In this document: positions 44,932 to 54,512 of the stretch, piece after piece
Layout of the letters: each line of letters starts with the position of its first letter
Position numbering within the stretch: the stretch's first letter is position 1
Source: Gillisella terrae
GTDB taxonomy: Bacteria; Pseudomonadota; Alphaproteobacteria; Rhizobiales; Rhizobiaceae
Length of the DNA stretch: 64,000 nucleotides
Direction of reading: 5' to 3'
Assembly: GCF_004801395.1 (NCBI RefSeq)
Contig: NZ_SSOA01000001.1
Location: 496,001-560,000, forward strand
Program-made: the position numbers and the translations under genes
Notes under the pieces: generated by a model
Seen by the model: only the letters and a program-made list of their open reading frames with translations
Databases searched by the model: none
Told to the model about the DNA's origin: nothing

Positions 44932-45954
44932 ATGAGTGTTACCGGCCTGCCTTTTGATGACTTCCGTGTGCTGCTGCGTGATTTGCCGGGGCCTGACACG
45001 CAAGCGCTGAGCGCTGCGCGTGCGCGCGATAGGCAATTGACCAAGCCACCCGGCTCGCTGGGCCGCCTGGAGGAAATCGCCATGTGGCTTGCCGCATGGA
45101 GCGGACGGGCACCGGCTGTTAATCGGCCATTGGTGGCTATTTTTGCTGGCAATCACGGCGTGACCAAGCACGGTATTACCCCTTATCCCTCATCTGTGAC
45201 GCAGCAGATGGTGGAGAATTTTGCAGCCGGTGGTGCGGCCATCAACCAGATTTGTGTGACCCATGATCTTGGCCTGAAGATCTTCGATCTGGCTCTGGAT
45301 TATCCAACAGGCGATATCACCTGTGAGCCAGCCTTGTCCGAGCGCGATTGTGCCGCAACAATGGCCTTTGGCATGGAGGCTATTGCTGGCGGAACCGACC
45401 TGCTTTGCCTTGGCGAAATGGGCATTGGCAACACCACCATTGCCGCCGCCATCAATCTGGCGCTCTATGGCGGCACGGCTGAGGACTGGGTTGGGCCGGG
45501 CACGGGGTCTGAGGGAGAAGTGCTGGAGCGGAAAATCGCCGCCGTGAATCAGGCGGTGGCCTTCCATCGCGATCATTTGTCCGATCCGCTTGAAGTGATG
45601 CGTCGCCTGGGCGGGCGCGAAATTGCCGCCATGGCCGGTGCGATTCTGGCAGCCCGCGTTGAGCGCATCCCGGTGTTGATTGATGGTTATGTGGCAACGT
45701 CTGCCGCGGCAATCTTGAAAGCGGCCAATCCTTCGGCGCTTGATCATTGCCTGATCGGCCACGTCTCTGCCGAGCCCGGGCATCTCAAGGCCATCGACAA
45801 ACTGGGCAAAACGCCGCTTTTGGCGCTTGGCATGCGGCTGGGCGAGGGCACGGGGGCTGCACTGGCTGCTGGCATCGTGAAATCTGCCGCAGCCTGCCAT
45901 GCAGGCATGGCGACCTTTGAACAAGCCGGCGTTTCCAACGCTGCAAACCATTAA
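44932..45954 (+). CDS. cobT: Nicotinate-nucleotide--dimethylbenzimidazole phosphoribosyltransferase CobT
   Basis: A 340-residue enzyme that transfers ribose phosphate from nicotinate mononucleotide to 5,6-dimethylbenzimidazole, giving alpha-ribazole phosphate for the lower ligand of B12. LTKPPGSLGRLEEIA near the N-terminus, FAGNHGVTKHGITPYPSSVT, GEMGIGNTTIAAA, and the C-terminal MRLGEGTGAALAAGI with the catalytic Glu are all diagnostic. The ATG at 44932 is the likely start; a GTG at 44905 would add 9 residues. Divergent from cobS and followed by dgkA after 18 bases. Confidence 0.95.
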   Translation: MSVTGLPFDDFRVLLRDLPGPDTQALSAARARDRQLTKPPGSLGRLEEIAMWLAAWSGRAPAVNRPLVAIFAGNHGVTKHGITPYPSSVTQQMVENFAAGGAAINQICVTHDLGLKIFDLALDYPTGDITCEPALSERDCAATMAFGMEAIAGGTDLLCLGEMGIGNTTIAAAINLALYGGTAEDWVGPGTGSEGEVLERKIAAVNQAVAFHRDHLSDPLEVMRRLGGREIAAMAGAILAARVERIPVLIDGYVATSAAAILKAANPSALDHCLIGHVSAEPGHLKAIDKLGKTPLLALGMRLGEGTGAALAAGIVKSAAACHAGMATFEQAGVSNAANH

Positions 45955-45972
45955 TATCAAGGCGGTGCAGGC

Positions 45973-46359
45973 ATGAATGAACAAAAGCCTGCACCGTTTT
46001 CGAAACAAACCGGGTTTGCGCACCTGTGGGCGGCAACTCGCTATTCGGTTCAAGGTTTTCGGCGCTTGCTGGGTGAGGCGGCCTTCAGGCACGAACTTCT
46101 GTTGTTTGCGGCGTCACTGGCTTTGTTCGTCATTCGCGGCGCATCGCCATTGCACTATCTGGGCCTGATTTTGCTGATGGTGACGTTGTTTGCTATCGAA
46201 GCGTTGAACACCGCAATTGAAGAGATTGTCGATCGGATTTCGCCCGAGTTTTCAAAAGTCGGACGCAATGCCAAGGATCTTGGCTCATTCGCCGTGTCCT
46301 GCCTTTTGTTCGCCAATCTTGTTTATATTGGTTGGGTGGTGTTTTTCGCCACTGCATAA
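45973..46359 (+). CDS. dgkA: Diacylglycerol kinase DgkA
   Basis: A 128-residue inner-membrane kinase with three transmembrane segments that phosphorylates diacylglycerol. The signature is EALNTAIEEIVDRISPEFS, with the catalytic Glu, followed by KVGRNAKDLGSFAV. It starts 18 bases after cobT and is likely in the same transcript, although the two functions are unrelated. Confidence 0.93.
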   Translation: MNEQKPAPFSKQTGFAHLWAATRYSVQGFRRLLGEAAFRHELLLFAASLALFVIRGASPLHYLGLILLMVTLFAIEALNTAIEEIVDRISPEFSKVGRNAKDLGSFAVSCLLFANLVYIGWVVFFATA

Positions 46360-46377
46360 TTCAAACTAGGACAGAAT

Positions 46378-46620
46378 ATGAAGCGCATTCTACGGCTTAT
46401 CGTTGTGATGGCAATCACGGCCTTGGTGATCTTTGGATCTCGCTGGTACACCTATGTCACCAACACGGACACACCGTATCAGGAAGTCGGAATTGACATC
46501 AACAGCCGTCTGCCCGGCCCGCTGAACAAATGGGGCTGCGACCAACTACACAAAACCTTCGGCACCATGCTCCCTCCTGCGGGCTGCCAAAGTGAAGCAG
46601 ACAGCAGGCAATGGCGCTAA
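46378..46620 (+). CDS. Small membrane-anchored or secreted protein, unknown
   Basis: An 80-residue product with an N-terminal hydrophobic stretch (LIVVMAITALVIFGS) that could be a signal anchor, then an exported part with two cysteines (WGCDQLHKTFG, PPAGCQSEADS) and a Pro/Gly-rich RLPGPLNKWG. It starts 18 bases after dgkA, so it may belong to the same operon. No family recognised. The following 270 bases are AT-rich and have no visible gene. Confidence 0.65.
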   Translation: MKRILRLIVVMAITALVIFGSRWYTYVTNTDTPYQEVGIDINSRLPGPLNKWGCDQLHKTFGTMLPPAGCQSEADSRQWR

Positions 46621-46892
46621 GAGCGGTGGTTTCGTTTTTTTGAGGTTAAAAGAGATTACCTAAATAATGGTTTAGTTACAGGAGCATACATCGCATCTGC
46701 GGATACTTGAGGCTGCCATCGTAATTTAGCTCAATTGGAAACGTGAAAATGTCTCATATTTTAACGCGACTTTCAGCCTGTCAACGCTTTGCTATAGACA
46801 ACTCTTCTTGACAAAATAAGTAAGCTGTTAAACTACATCCTAATAAACATAATAATCAACAGATATCCCTTCAATACGAGAGATGAGTCGAT

Positions 46893-49892
46893 ATGAATAA
46901 AAATGGTCTGAAGCCTGATGGTGAGCGCTTTCTCCCGGAGTTCAGTGGAACGATCGAATTCGAGCACTATCACCGTTATTTAATCGCTTTAGATTTAGTA
47001 AAAAACAAGCATGTTTTGGATATTGCAAGCGGCGAAGGTTTCGGTTCAGAAATTTTGGCGCGCCACGCAAAAAACGTCATTGGAGTAGATGTATCTCAAG
47101 ATGCAGTCGACCACGCCAACGAGAAATATGCTCGAGATACTTTAAGTTTTATATGTGGTAGTGCTACTAATATTCCAATCGAATCCAAATCGGTTGATGT
47201 TGTCATTTCATTCGAAACAATTGAACATCTTAGTGATCATGCGTTGATGATAAGTGAGATCAAGCGTGTTCTTAAGCCTGATGGTCTTTTTTTGATATCA
47301 AGCCCAAATAAGCTCGTTTATTCCGATCAACCAAAATACAAAAATCCTTTTCACGTAAGAGAGCTGTACACAAGTGACTTTAATACACTTGTGTCACGAT
47401 ATTTCCAGAACGTGAAGCACTTCGGTCAACGGGTCGTGACTGCGTCAGTTGTCGTTGGTACTGGTCAATCATCGGAATTTAAAACATACACTCGAGCAGG
47501 TTCGACTCCGGATCTGTTTGGGCAGATGTACGATATAATTCTAGCGTCTGACCAATCGCTACCTGATACGTTTCATTCTATCTATGAAGAGCCTGATAGC
47601 AAGCTTCAACCTCAAAAAATCGAAGCATTGCTCGTTGAATATAACCGCTTGTCTGACGAACTGCGTCGATTGCAAGAAAAGGAAAAAAATAACGCACAAG
47701 CGCAAAGCTCCGAAGTGCAATGCGATGAGCAACATCAAAAATTGGCCGAAATTTCAGCGCAAAAGCAAAATATCGAAGCGAGTCTGCAAAGCTTAGAATT
47801 GAGCCATGCAAAATTGCTCGAAAGGTTGGGGCAACGGGAAGCTGCACTTGAGGCGATCGTAAACGATGCTAACAGGGTTCTTGCAGACAAGTGGTGGCGT
47901 CGTACACGGTCGCTTAGGCGTTGGTCGAACTCTATTAGGAAAATCAAGGGTAAAACCAAGAAGTATTTCCCTGTAGAATTTAACGCATCTGACTACCTGA
48001 ACGATACAGACTGTTCAGCGCAAAAGGATGATGTTACGCCAGTAAGTCCGACGCTCACAATACCGACTGTGCAATATTCCTCCGTGAAAGAGGATTACGT
48101 TGCGTATGAAGCTCACCCATCCATAAATACATCCCCGAAGCTAATCGCTTTTTATTTACCGCAATTTCATCCGTTCAAAGAGAACGACATTTGGTGGGGC
48201 AAGGGCTTTACAGAATGGACGAATGTGGGGAAGGCTAAACCTCTTTTTGAAGGGCATCACCAACCACATTGCCCAATTCATCTTGGCTATTATGATCTCC
48301 GGTTGCAAGAGGTTATGGAGGAGCAGGCTCGGTTGGCTGTCTCATATGGTGTATCTGGATTTGCCTGTTACTTTTACTGGTTTGCAGGCAAAGTTTTGAT
48401 GGAGACTCCGCTTAAAAATATGCTGAATAATGATCGAGTGGATATTCCCTTTTGCATGATCTGGGCAAATGAGAATTGGACGAGACGTTGGGATGGTGCT
48501 GAGCATGACGTTTTAATTGCTCAGGATCATTCGTTAGATGATTCTCGAGCAATGCTTGAATATCTCCGACCCTTTTTGGAAAGTCCACGCTACATAAAGA
48601 TAGACGGAAAGCCGCTGTTTATAATTTATCGTGCCGATATTATTCCTGATATGGCCGAGACTCTGAAACTTTGGCGTAGTCAATCTATCGAATACGGTTT
48701 CCCCGGGTTATATATTGTCTGTGCACAAACATTTGGACACAAAGACCCGCGTGAGTTCGGGTTTGATGCGGCGATGGAATTTCCACCCCACACTGTCCAG
48801 TCGACAGATATTGCGCATGAGAAAGAAAAATTGGAGCCTGAATTCTTCGGGAGTATCTTCGATTACGATCAAGTTGTTTTAAATGCGGTTCAAGCTGAAG
48901 CTGAAGAATACAAGGTGTTTCCTACGACCATGTTGTCTTGGGACAACACTGCGCGTAAAGGCAAAAAGTCAACTATTTTCTCCAATTTTTCGCTGACTAG
49001 ATATAGTCAATGGTTGTCGAGCAACGCTGAACGAGTTTCAAAAAATAATATTTTCTCACCAGAGGAGAAAATTATGTTCGTTAATGCCTGGAACGAATGG
49101 GCGGAGGGCACTCATTTGGAGCCGGATCAAAAGCATGGGTTCGGATATCTCGCAGCAACGCGTTCGGTGATGGAAAATTATGAGAGCTTCGGGTTGGCAT
49201 ATCAAACGCCAATTTATCCAAGCGTTGCTAAGTCTAAATATGCCATAATCATACATCTACACTACGAATCAACTTGGAAAGACCTATTTGAGGCGGTGTC
49301 TAGAGTATCCAATCTATCGCCTGATATTTACGTGACCGTGACATCGATTCATTTGGCTGATATCGTAAGACGAGATTTATCAGATGCTGTGATTGAACTC
49401 GTTGATAATAGAGGACGGGATATAAGGCCGTTTCTGCACGTATTTCGTAAGATTGAAGCTTTAGGCTATTCGGCGATTTGTAAAATCCATGGTAAAGCAT
49501 CTACGTATCGAACTGACGGAGATGAACTCCGAACAAATTCCCTTCGTGCTTTGTTAACAGAGCATTGTATGAATAAAATGATATCGACTAATGAGCTTGG
49601 CTTGTTGGCACCATCTGCATCACTTATTGATCATAATGATAAAAACATGCTTTGGAACGGCCATCATACTCCTCTCTTAATTGAGGAGCTGGGACTCGAA
49701 AATTGGCGTGGAAAGTTTCCTGCTGGTTCAATGTTTTGGTTCAGGCCGCAGGCGTTGTCACCGCTTCTTATGATCAGTGAAAACAGATTTGACGTTGAGA
49801 GGGGGCTCGCCGATGGAACGATATCTCATGCAATCGAGAGGTTGTTCGGCTCAGTTTGTATCTCTCAAGGTTTTAAAATAGAGGGTATTTAA
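46893..49892 (+). CDS. Methyltransferase / coiled coil / WbsX / RgpF-like polysaccharide-synthesis fusion
   Basis: A 999-residue soluble protein with four parts. Residues 1-220 are a class I methyltransferase (VLDIASGEGFGSEILA, FETIEHLSDHALMI). Residues 240-330 are a coiled coil. Residues 410-760 are a WbsX-type (GH99-like) glycan domain: FYLPQFHPFKENDIWWGKGF, then EGHHQPHCP, WANENWTRRWD and VNAWNEWAEGTHLEPD. Residues 775-995 match rhamnan-synthesis F (RgpF)-like proteins: IHLHYESTWKDL, DNRGRDIRPFLHVF, KIHGKAST. Such chains act in surface or O-antigen polysaccharide synthesis. The DNA is AT-richer than the neighbours, and no other glycan gene is adjacent, which points to transfer. A tRNA-Cys lies 240 bases downstream. 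Confidence 0.85.
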   Translation: MNKNGLKPDGERFLPEFSGTIEFEHYHRYLIALDLVKNKHVLDIASGEGFGSEILARHAKNVIGVDVSQDAVDHANEKYARDTLSFICGSATNIPIESKSVDVVISFETIEHLSDHALMISEIKRVLKPDGLFLISSPNKLVYSDQPKYKNPFHVRELYTSDFNTLVSRYFQNVKHFGQRVVTASVVVGTGQSSEFKTYTRAGSTPDLFGQMYDIILASDQSLPDTFHSIYEEPDSKLQPQKIEALLVEYNRLSDELRRLQEKEKNNAQAQSSEVQCDEQHQKLAEISAQKQNIEASLQSLELSHAKLLERLGQREAALEAIVNDANRVLADKWWRRTRSLRRWSNSIRKIKGKTKKYFPVEFNASDYLNDTDCSAQKDDVTPVSPTLTIPTVQYSSVKEDYVAYEAHPSINTSPKLIAFYLPQFHPFKENDIWWGKGFTEWTNVGKAKPLFEGHHQPHCPIHLGYYDLRLQEVMEEQARLAVSYGVSGFACYFYWFAGKVLMETPLKNMLNNDRVDIPFCMIWANENWTRRWDGAEHDVLIAQDHSLDDSRAMLEYLRPFLESPRYIKIDGKPLFIIYRADIIPDMAETLKLWRSQSIEYGFPGLYIVCAQTFGHKDPREFGFDAAMEFPPHTVQSTDIAHEKEKLEPEFFGSIFDYDQVVLNAVQAEAEEYKVFPTTMLSWDNTARKGKKSTIFSNFSLTRYSQWLSSNAERVSKNNIFSPEEKIMFVNAWNEWAEGTHLEPDQKHGFGYLAATRSVMENYESFGLAYQTPIYPSVAKSKYAIIIHLHYESTWKDLFEAVSRVSNLSPDIYVTVTSIHLADIVRRDLSDAVIELVDNRGRDIRPFLHVFRKIEALGYSAICKIHGKASTYRTDGDELRTNSLRALLTEHCMNKMISTNELGLLAPSASLIDHNDKNMLWNGHHTPLLIEELGLENWRGKFPAGSMFWFRPQALSPLLMISENRFDVERGLADGTISHAIERLFGSVCISQGFKIEGI

Positions 49893-50133
49893 CTTTACTT
49901 TTGGTAATGAGATAGAGTTTGACGCATGTGTTTTCCGAAGGGGCAGCGTAGTCCTGCCCCTTCTGTAAATGGTGAAATTCCAATCTCCGCGAAGGGCCAG
50001 ACCTCCTAACAAAGAATTTTTGGGGGAAGCCTCCTCTTCAGGATAAAAAGCGATATTTATTCGGAAATGCCTCTTGCGCTCGCGATCAATCCGTTCTAAA
50101 TGCCCGTCACCACACGCTTTTAAGTATTGGAAT

Positions 50134-50207
50134 GGCCTCGTGGCGGAGTGGTTACGCAGAGGACTGCAAATCCTTGCACCCCGGTTCGATTCCGGGCGAG
50201 GCCTCCA
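50134..50207 (+). tRNA. tRNA-Cys (GCA)
   Basis: A 74-base cloverleaf including CCA: acceptor arms GGCCTCG and CGAGGCC, anticodon loop CTGCAAA (anticodon GCA), T-arm CCGGTTCGATTCCGG, and U as discriminator base, as expected for Cys. It is the only tRNA-Cys in the window and lies 240 bases downstream of the AT-rich fusion gene. Confidence 0.97.
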
Positions 50208-50395
50208 TTCCCTTCTTTCTCCCCCAGCAAGATATTGATGTTAAATCGGTATTTGCGGGTTCGGAACTTGGTTTCTTAATTATTCAATTTCATCTTTGCT
50301 TAAGGCGTGTTGCGTTTCATCGTCCGCGTTGAAACTCATAACGTCTATGCGACACGTCCTCGGACGGTCCTTGGTCGCGCGTTACCGTGTCCTGC

Positions 50396-50486
50396 GTTTA
50401 TGAAACCCGCCAAAGACACTGTAACACTTTCAATCTGCTGCATAATTTCGTCTTAAGTCGATTCTGATTGAAGGAATGATGCAGTA
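50396..50486 (-). repeat. Intergenic repeat, TGCATAATTCCTTA family, copy C (reverse orientation)
   Basis: Read on the minus strand it starts ACTGCATCATTCCTTCAA, folds with TTAAGACG-aaattatgcagcag, and continues with agtgttac like copies A and B2. The surrounding 50208-50395 and 50490-50680 hold no gene that I can support. Confidence 0.7.
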
Positions 50487-50681
50487 GTCCTTTCCCCGTA
50501 TGACAATCGATTTATAAACCTTACCTGAATATCTTCTAAATGAGAATTTATTTACTTAGTATCTGCTTAATATTTGCATCCTATAATTGAGATTAATGAT
50601 GTCGGGTTGAGGTGTTTGCTGAGAAGGGTGCAACAGGAAATCACATTGGAGACTGAGTGCAGTCGCTGCTCCAAGGAGCAT

Positions 50682-50783
50682 TAGAGTTTGTCAGGGAAAA
50701 GTGGAATCCGGTTTTCCCGAATAGACAAACGAAAACAAGGGAATCTAGAGTCTGTCTGGTTCAATTTGAACCTGACAGACTCT
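50682..50783 (+). repeat. Two-hairpin palindromic repeat (GTTTGTCAG...CCTGACAG), copy 2
   Basis: GTTTGTC/GACAAAC with inner GGGAAAA/TTTTCCC, then AGAGTCTGTC with GACAGACTCT around GGTTCAA-like arms. It shares its architecture and much of its sequence with 43803-43902; the terminal hairpins differ in a compensated way (AGGAACTG/CAGTTCCT in one, AGAGTCTG/CAGACTCT in the other). Confidence 0.78.
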
Positions 50784-50901
50784 CGTGTCAGGCATGTAGG
50801 CGTGCATTCTCAACTTTGATGGCGGCGTATTGTCCATAGCTTTCATCAAAACTGAATCTGCCGTTTCCTTAAGGGGGCAGCACCCACTCGAGAGACTTCT
50901 G

Positions 50902-50979
50902 ATGAACGGCTTCGGCTTCAGGAAACGTCTGGCAAATTCTTCTTCACATGGCGGTCGCCATCGGCATCACAACGAATGA
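50902..50979 (+). CDS. Possible 25-codon small ORF upstream of chemoreceptor (doubtful)
   Basis: An ATG-TGA frame of 25 codons encodes a basic His-rich peptide starting MNGFGFRKRLANSSS. No good ribosome site is visible. It ends 42 bases before the chemoreceptor ATG. It may be a chance frame or a remnant of an older receptor N-terminus; it is listed only because it fills the intergenic space. Confidence 0.2.
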   Translation: MNGFGFRKRLANSSSHGGRHRHHNE

Positions 50980-51021
50980 GCTTCAGTAACGGCCAAGAAA
51001 GCTTCCGATAGGGGAAATACA

Positions 51022-53346
51022 ATGTCTTTCTACATGCAAATGAAAAAGTCGTCCAAATCTCATGTGGCTGTGGCCGAGATACAGCGCGTGTCCAGCCGTG
51101 TCGGCGATGGAAATCTTTCCGAGCGTGCCAATCTTGATGCGGCAACGGGGGAAGCGCGAGAGATTCTGATTGCTGTCAATGGATTGCTTGAAGCCAGTCT
51201 AGCGCCGATGCAGAAATTCATGGCGGCGATTGCACATATGTCAGGCGAACATGACAAGGGTGACATTGATGTCACGCTCCGCGCGGAAGATTTCAGGGGC
51301 GATTTTGCCCTCATGGCCAAGGGCGTCAACGATATGGTCGGCAGCCATATTGCTGTGAAAAAGAAGGCGATGGCCTGTGTGAAAGAGTTCGGTGAGGGCA
51401 ATTTTGAGGCACTTCTTGAGCAATTCCCCGGTAAAAAGGCCTTCATCAATGAGACAATCGAAACCCTGCGCGGCAATCTCAGGGGCCTGATCTCGGAAAT
51501 GAACAGGATGTCTGCTGAGCACGACAAGGGCGATATTGATGTCTTCGTGCCTGTCGAGAAGTTCAAGGGCGATTTTGCCCTCATGGCCAAGGGCGTCAAC
51601 GATATGGTCGGCAGCCATATTGCTGTGAAGAAGAAGGCGATGGCCTGTGTGAAAGAGTTCGGTGAGGGCAATTTCGAAGCACCTCTTGAGCAATTCCCCG
51701 GCAAAAAGGCCTTCATCAATGAGACAATCGAAACCCTGCGCGGCAATCTCAGGGGCCTGATTTCGGAAATGAACAGGATGTCTGCTGAGCACGACAAGGG
51801 CGATATTGATGTCTTCGTGCCTGTCGAGAAATTCAAGGGCGATTTTGCCCTCATGGCCAAGGGCGTCAACGATATGGTTGGCAGCCATATTGCTGTGAAG
51901 AAGAAGGCGATGGCCTGCATTAAAGAGTTCGGTGAGGGCAATTTCGAAGCGGCTCTTGAGCAATTCCCCGGTAAAAAGGCCTTCATCAATCAGACTGTTG
52001 AGACATTGCGTGGAAATTTGCGAGCCATTACCGCTGAACTTCAGCGTTTGATTGTGGCATCGACCGCTGGCAAGCTCTCTGAGCGGGGTGCTGCTGATCG
52101 CTTTGTTGGGGATTTTGCCAAGCTGGTTTCTGGAATCAACGGCATGTTGGATGCAATCATCCTGCCGATTTCTGAGGGAAATCGCGTTCTTCGCCAGGTG
52201 AGCGTTGGCGATCTTACCCAGCGTGTCGAAATTGAATGTGAAGGCGATCATGAGCGCATGAAGAATGCGATCAACACGATGATCGAAAACTTGCGCAACA
52301 CAGCATCCATTGCAGATCTGATCGCCAGCGGCGACTTGACCGTTGAGCCAGCGCCGCTTTCCGACAAGGATATGCTGGGCCTTTCTCTTGCCTCAATGGT
52401 TCAACGACTTCGTGGTGTTGTGGCTGACGCACTTGAGGCAAGTCAAAATGTTTCAGCGGGTTCCGTGCAGCTTTCTTCCGGGGCCGAGCAGCTTTCGCAA
52501 GGTGCGACCGAACAGGCATCCGCGGCCGAAGAGGCGTCCGCATCGATGGAAGAGATGGCTGCCAACATCAAGCAGAATGCGGACAACGCCTCCCAGACCG
52601 AAAAGATCGCTCGTCAATCATCGAAGGATGCAGAAGCGTCTGGCGAAGCCGTCAACCGGGCTGTGGCTGCAATGCGCACGATTGCCGAAAAAATTTCGAT
52701 CGTGCAGGAAATCGCGCGTCAGACTGACCTTCTGGCTCTGAACGCGGCGGTGGAAGCCGCCCGTGCCGGAGAGCATGGCAAGGGGTTTGCCGTTGTTGCC
52801 TCTGAAGTACGAAAACTTGCCGAACGTAGTCAGGCGGCCGCTGGAGAGATCAGTGGCCTTTCCGGACAGACTGTGCAGGTTGCCACTGAAGCAGGAGCGA
52901 TGCTCGCGCGTCTTGTGCCGGATATTCGCAAAACGTCCGAATTGGTATCTGAAATCTCGGCGGCTTGCCGCGAGCAGGATATTGGTGCCGAACAAATCAA
53001 TGAGGCAATCCAGCAGTTGGACAAGGTGATTCAGCAAAATGCTGGAGCATCGGAGGAAATGTCGGCAACCTCTGAAGAACTTGCAGCGCAAGCAGAGGAA
53101 CTTCAGACCTCAATTTCCTTCTTCAAAGTTGACAATGCCGGAGACGCGAAAAATCAAGGTTTGCGGACTCCGGTGGCCAGAACCCGGTCCGTGAGCAATA
53201 CTCCACCAAAACCGCAGGCAATGGCCTCCAAGTCCAAAGCGGGGCATTCCGTTGCCAGCCAGCAGGCTCGCGTGAAGGGCTGGGTGCTCGATATGTCCAT
53301 GGGCGGCCCAGACGCCGAGGATTTAGAGTTTCAAGAAGGAGCATAA
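51022..53346 (+). CDS. Soluble methyl-accepting chemotaxis protein with repeated HAMP-like modules
   Basis: A 774-residue cytosolic chemoreceptor with no transmembrane segment. Residues 74-343 are three tandem 90-residue modules, each containing [20 protein letters not shown] and FPGKKAFIN; a fourth, diverged HAMP pair follows ([12 protein letters not shown], and [13 protein letters not shown]). The signalling hairpin tip is [17 protein letters not shown], with [20 protein letters not shown] after it. The C-terminal 70 residues are low complexity with no clear CheR-binding pentapeptide. GGGGAAA precedes the ATG. Poly-HAMP soluble receptors sense internal signals in other bacteria; the stimulus here is unknown. 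Confidence 0.92.
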   Translation: MSFYMQMKKSSKSHVAVAEIQRVSSRVGDGNLSERANLDAATGEAREILIAVNGLLEASLAPMQKFMAAIAHMSGEHDKGDIDVTLRAEDFRGDFALMAKGVNDMVGSHIAVKKKAMACVKEFGEGNFEALLEQFPGKKAFINETIETLRGNLRGLISEMNRMSAEHDKGDIDVFVPVEKFKGDFALMAKGVNDMVGSHIAVKKKAMACVKEFGEGNFEAPLEQFPGKKAFINETIETLRGNLRGLISEMNRMSAEHDKGDIDVFVPVEKFKGDFALMAKGVNDMVGSHIAVKKKAMACIKEFGEGNFEAALEQFPGKKAFINQTVETLRGNLRAITAELQRLIVASTAGKLSERGAADRFVGDFAKLVSGINGMLDAIILPISEGNRVLRQVSVGDLTQRVEIECEGDHERMKNAINTMIENLRNTASIADLIASGDLTVEPAPLSDKDMLGLSLASMVQRLRGVVADALEASQNVSAGSVQLSSGAEQLSQGATEQASAAEEASASMEEMAANIKQNADNASQTEKIARQSSKDAEASGEAVNRAVAAMRTIAEKISIVQEIARQTDLLALNAAVEAARAGEHGKGFAVVASEVRKLAERSQAAAGEISGLSGQTVQVATEAGAMLARLVPDIRKTSELVSEISAACREQDIGAEQINEAIQQLDKVIQQNAGASEEMSATSEELAAQAEELQTSISFFKVDNAGDAKNQGLRTPVARTRSVSNTPPKPQAMASKSKAGHSVASQQARVKGWVLDMSMGGPDAEDLEFQEGA
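51241..52050 (+). repeat. Three tandem 270-bp repeats within the chemoreceptor gene
   Basis: Units at 51241-51510, 51511-51780 and 51781-52050 each encode 90 residues and keep frame. Units 2 and 3 differ by only a few bases in the first 200, and units 1 and 2 are nearly identical from about 51300 onward. Such sequence identity suggests recent duplication or gene conversion. Confidence 0.92.
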
Positions 53347-53708
53347 CCATTTGGCGCACCATGGCCGAATGCGGGTGTAAGTTGGTTCTCTAAAGTGTTG
53401 ATGGATCTATAGTGTCGTGAAGATGCTATAGATCAACTTCCGAGAGAGCATCTGCGTCACCACCGCTACAGCCCCGTGCAGCAAAATTTGCGACCGCCTC
53501 GAAACAGCAGCGGCTATGGGACTGAGGCGAAGCCTTGGTCAGATCAAACTCCCTGTTGGAGAGAGCCTTGCAAATGGCCCGCTTTGATGCTTGTCTTTTG
53601 TGCATTCTGAGAGATTCTGCACCGCACACAACGTCACGGCTTGAAAGCTGGCTTCTGGCCGATTAAACACGGATAGAAATTTAACCCAGTGTGAGATGGG
53701 CAAAGACT
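53347..53708. other. Intergenic region between chemoreceptor gene and pcm
   Basis: About 360 bases. A 67-codon frame on the minus strand (53426-53629) contains several cysteines and cannot be excluded as a small gene, but has no visible ribosome site. A short dyad GTTGATGGATCTATAG / CTATAGATCAAC (53397-53436) could be an operator or hairpin. I see nothing else. Confidence 0.4.
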
Positions 53709-54362
53709 ATGATCGATTTCGAAGCAGCGCGCGCAAAGATGGTGGATGGCCAGATTCGCACGACGGATGTAACTTCCCATTCTATTCTGTCGGCTTTTCT
53801 GTCGGTGCCGCGCGAAGCTTTCGTGCCGGACCATTTGAAGCCTCTGGCCTATATTGACGAAGACCTGCAAATAGCGCCCGGTCGCTATCTGATGGATCCG
53901 TCGCCATTGGCCAAGCTGTTGCAGCTCGCAGCCATCAGCGCCGATGATCTGGTTTTGGAAGTTGGTGCGGGCACTGGTTATGTCTCGGCCTTGCTCGGTC
54001 GGCTTGCCGGTGCCGTGGTTGCACTCGAAAGTGATCAGGATATGGTCGCAAAAGCCAAGACTTTGCTGGCCGGTGCTGATGCGCAAAATGTCACGGTGGT
54101 GGCTGGCGCTTTGGAAGCCGGTTGGGCGGCTGAAGCCCCTTATGATCTGATTTTCATCAATGGTGCCGTGGAAGAGGTTCCTGCTGCGCTGTTTGGCCAA
54201 TTGCGTGAAGGTGGTCGTCTGGTGACCGTTGTCGGGCAGGGCCTTTCGGCACGCGCAACGCTGTTCGTGAAGGCCGCTGGCACCATTTCGGCAACCTCGT
54301 TCTTCAATGCGTCCATTCGCCAGCTTCCAGGCTTTCAGAAAGCGCGTGAATTCGTTTTCTAA
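53709..54362 (+). CDS. pcm: Protein-L-isoaspartate O-methyltransferase
   Basis: A 217-residue SAM-dependent methyltransferase of the PCMT family, which repairs isoaspartate in damaged proteins. ARAKMVDGQIRTTDVTSHSI is the rhizobial N-terminus, VPREAFVPDHL follows, SAM motif I is LVLEVGAGTGYVSALLGRL, and VGQGLSARATLFVK lies near the C-terminus. Rhizobial members of this group have a variant N-terminus and may act on other targets. The ATG at 53709 gives the standard start. In related genomes this gene usually precedes tolC; here a terminator and then popZ follow directly. Confidence 0.85.
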   Translation: MIDFEAARAKMVDGQIRTTDVTSHSILSAFLSVPREAFVPDHLKPLAYIDEDLQIAPGRYLMDPSPLAKLLQLAAISADDLVLEVGAGTGYVSALLGRLAGAVVALESDQDMVAKAKTLLAGADAQNVTVVAGALEAGWAAEAPYDLIFINGAVEEVPAALFGQLREGGRLVTVVGQGLSARATLFVKAAGTISATSFFNASIRQLPGFQKAREFVF

Positions 54363-54384
54363 GCAGTCGTTTGGTTTTTTGAGC

Positions 54385-54425
54385 AGACCCACAAAGCTGT
54401 GCATTGTGGGTCTTTCGTTTTTTTA
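54385..54425 (+). terminator. Terminator after pcm
   Basis: AGACCCACAA (54385-54394) pairs perfectly with TTGTGGGTCT (54404-54413), followed by TTCGTTTTTTT. Confidence 0.88.
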
Positions 54426-54512
54426 TGCAATTTCTTCCTGCACTGGCTTATCCTAAGGTGAAACGAATCAGATGGCATAAGCCGATGAGGTAAAACGCCA
54501 ACGGGGAGTTTC

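Noticed and set aside
46893..50207. AT-rich fusion gene plus tRNA-Cys considered as an integrative island
   Set aside because: No integrase, no direct repeat of the tRNA 3' end and no other mobile genes were found, so only a single-gene transfer is suggested.
51241..52050. 270-bp tandem repeats considered as a CRISPR-like or satellite array
   Set aside because: The repeats are in frame inside a chemoreceptor gene, lack spacers and encode a HAMP-like protein module.
53426..53629. 67-codon minus-strand frame between the chemoreceptor gene and pcm
   Set aside because: Not listed as a gene because no ribosome site or known family was seen, although it cannot be excluded.
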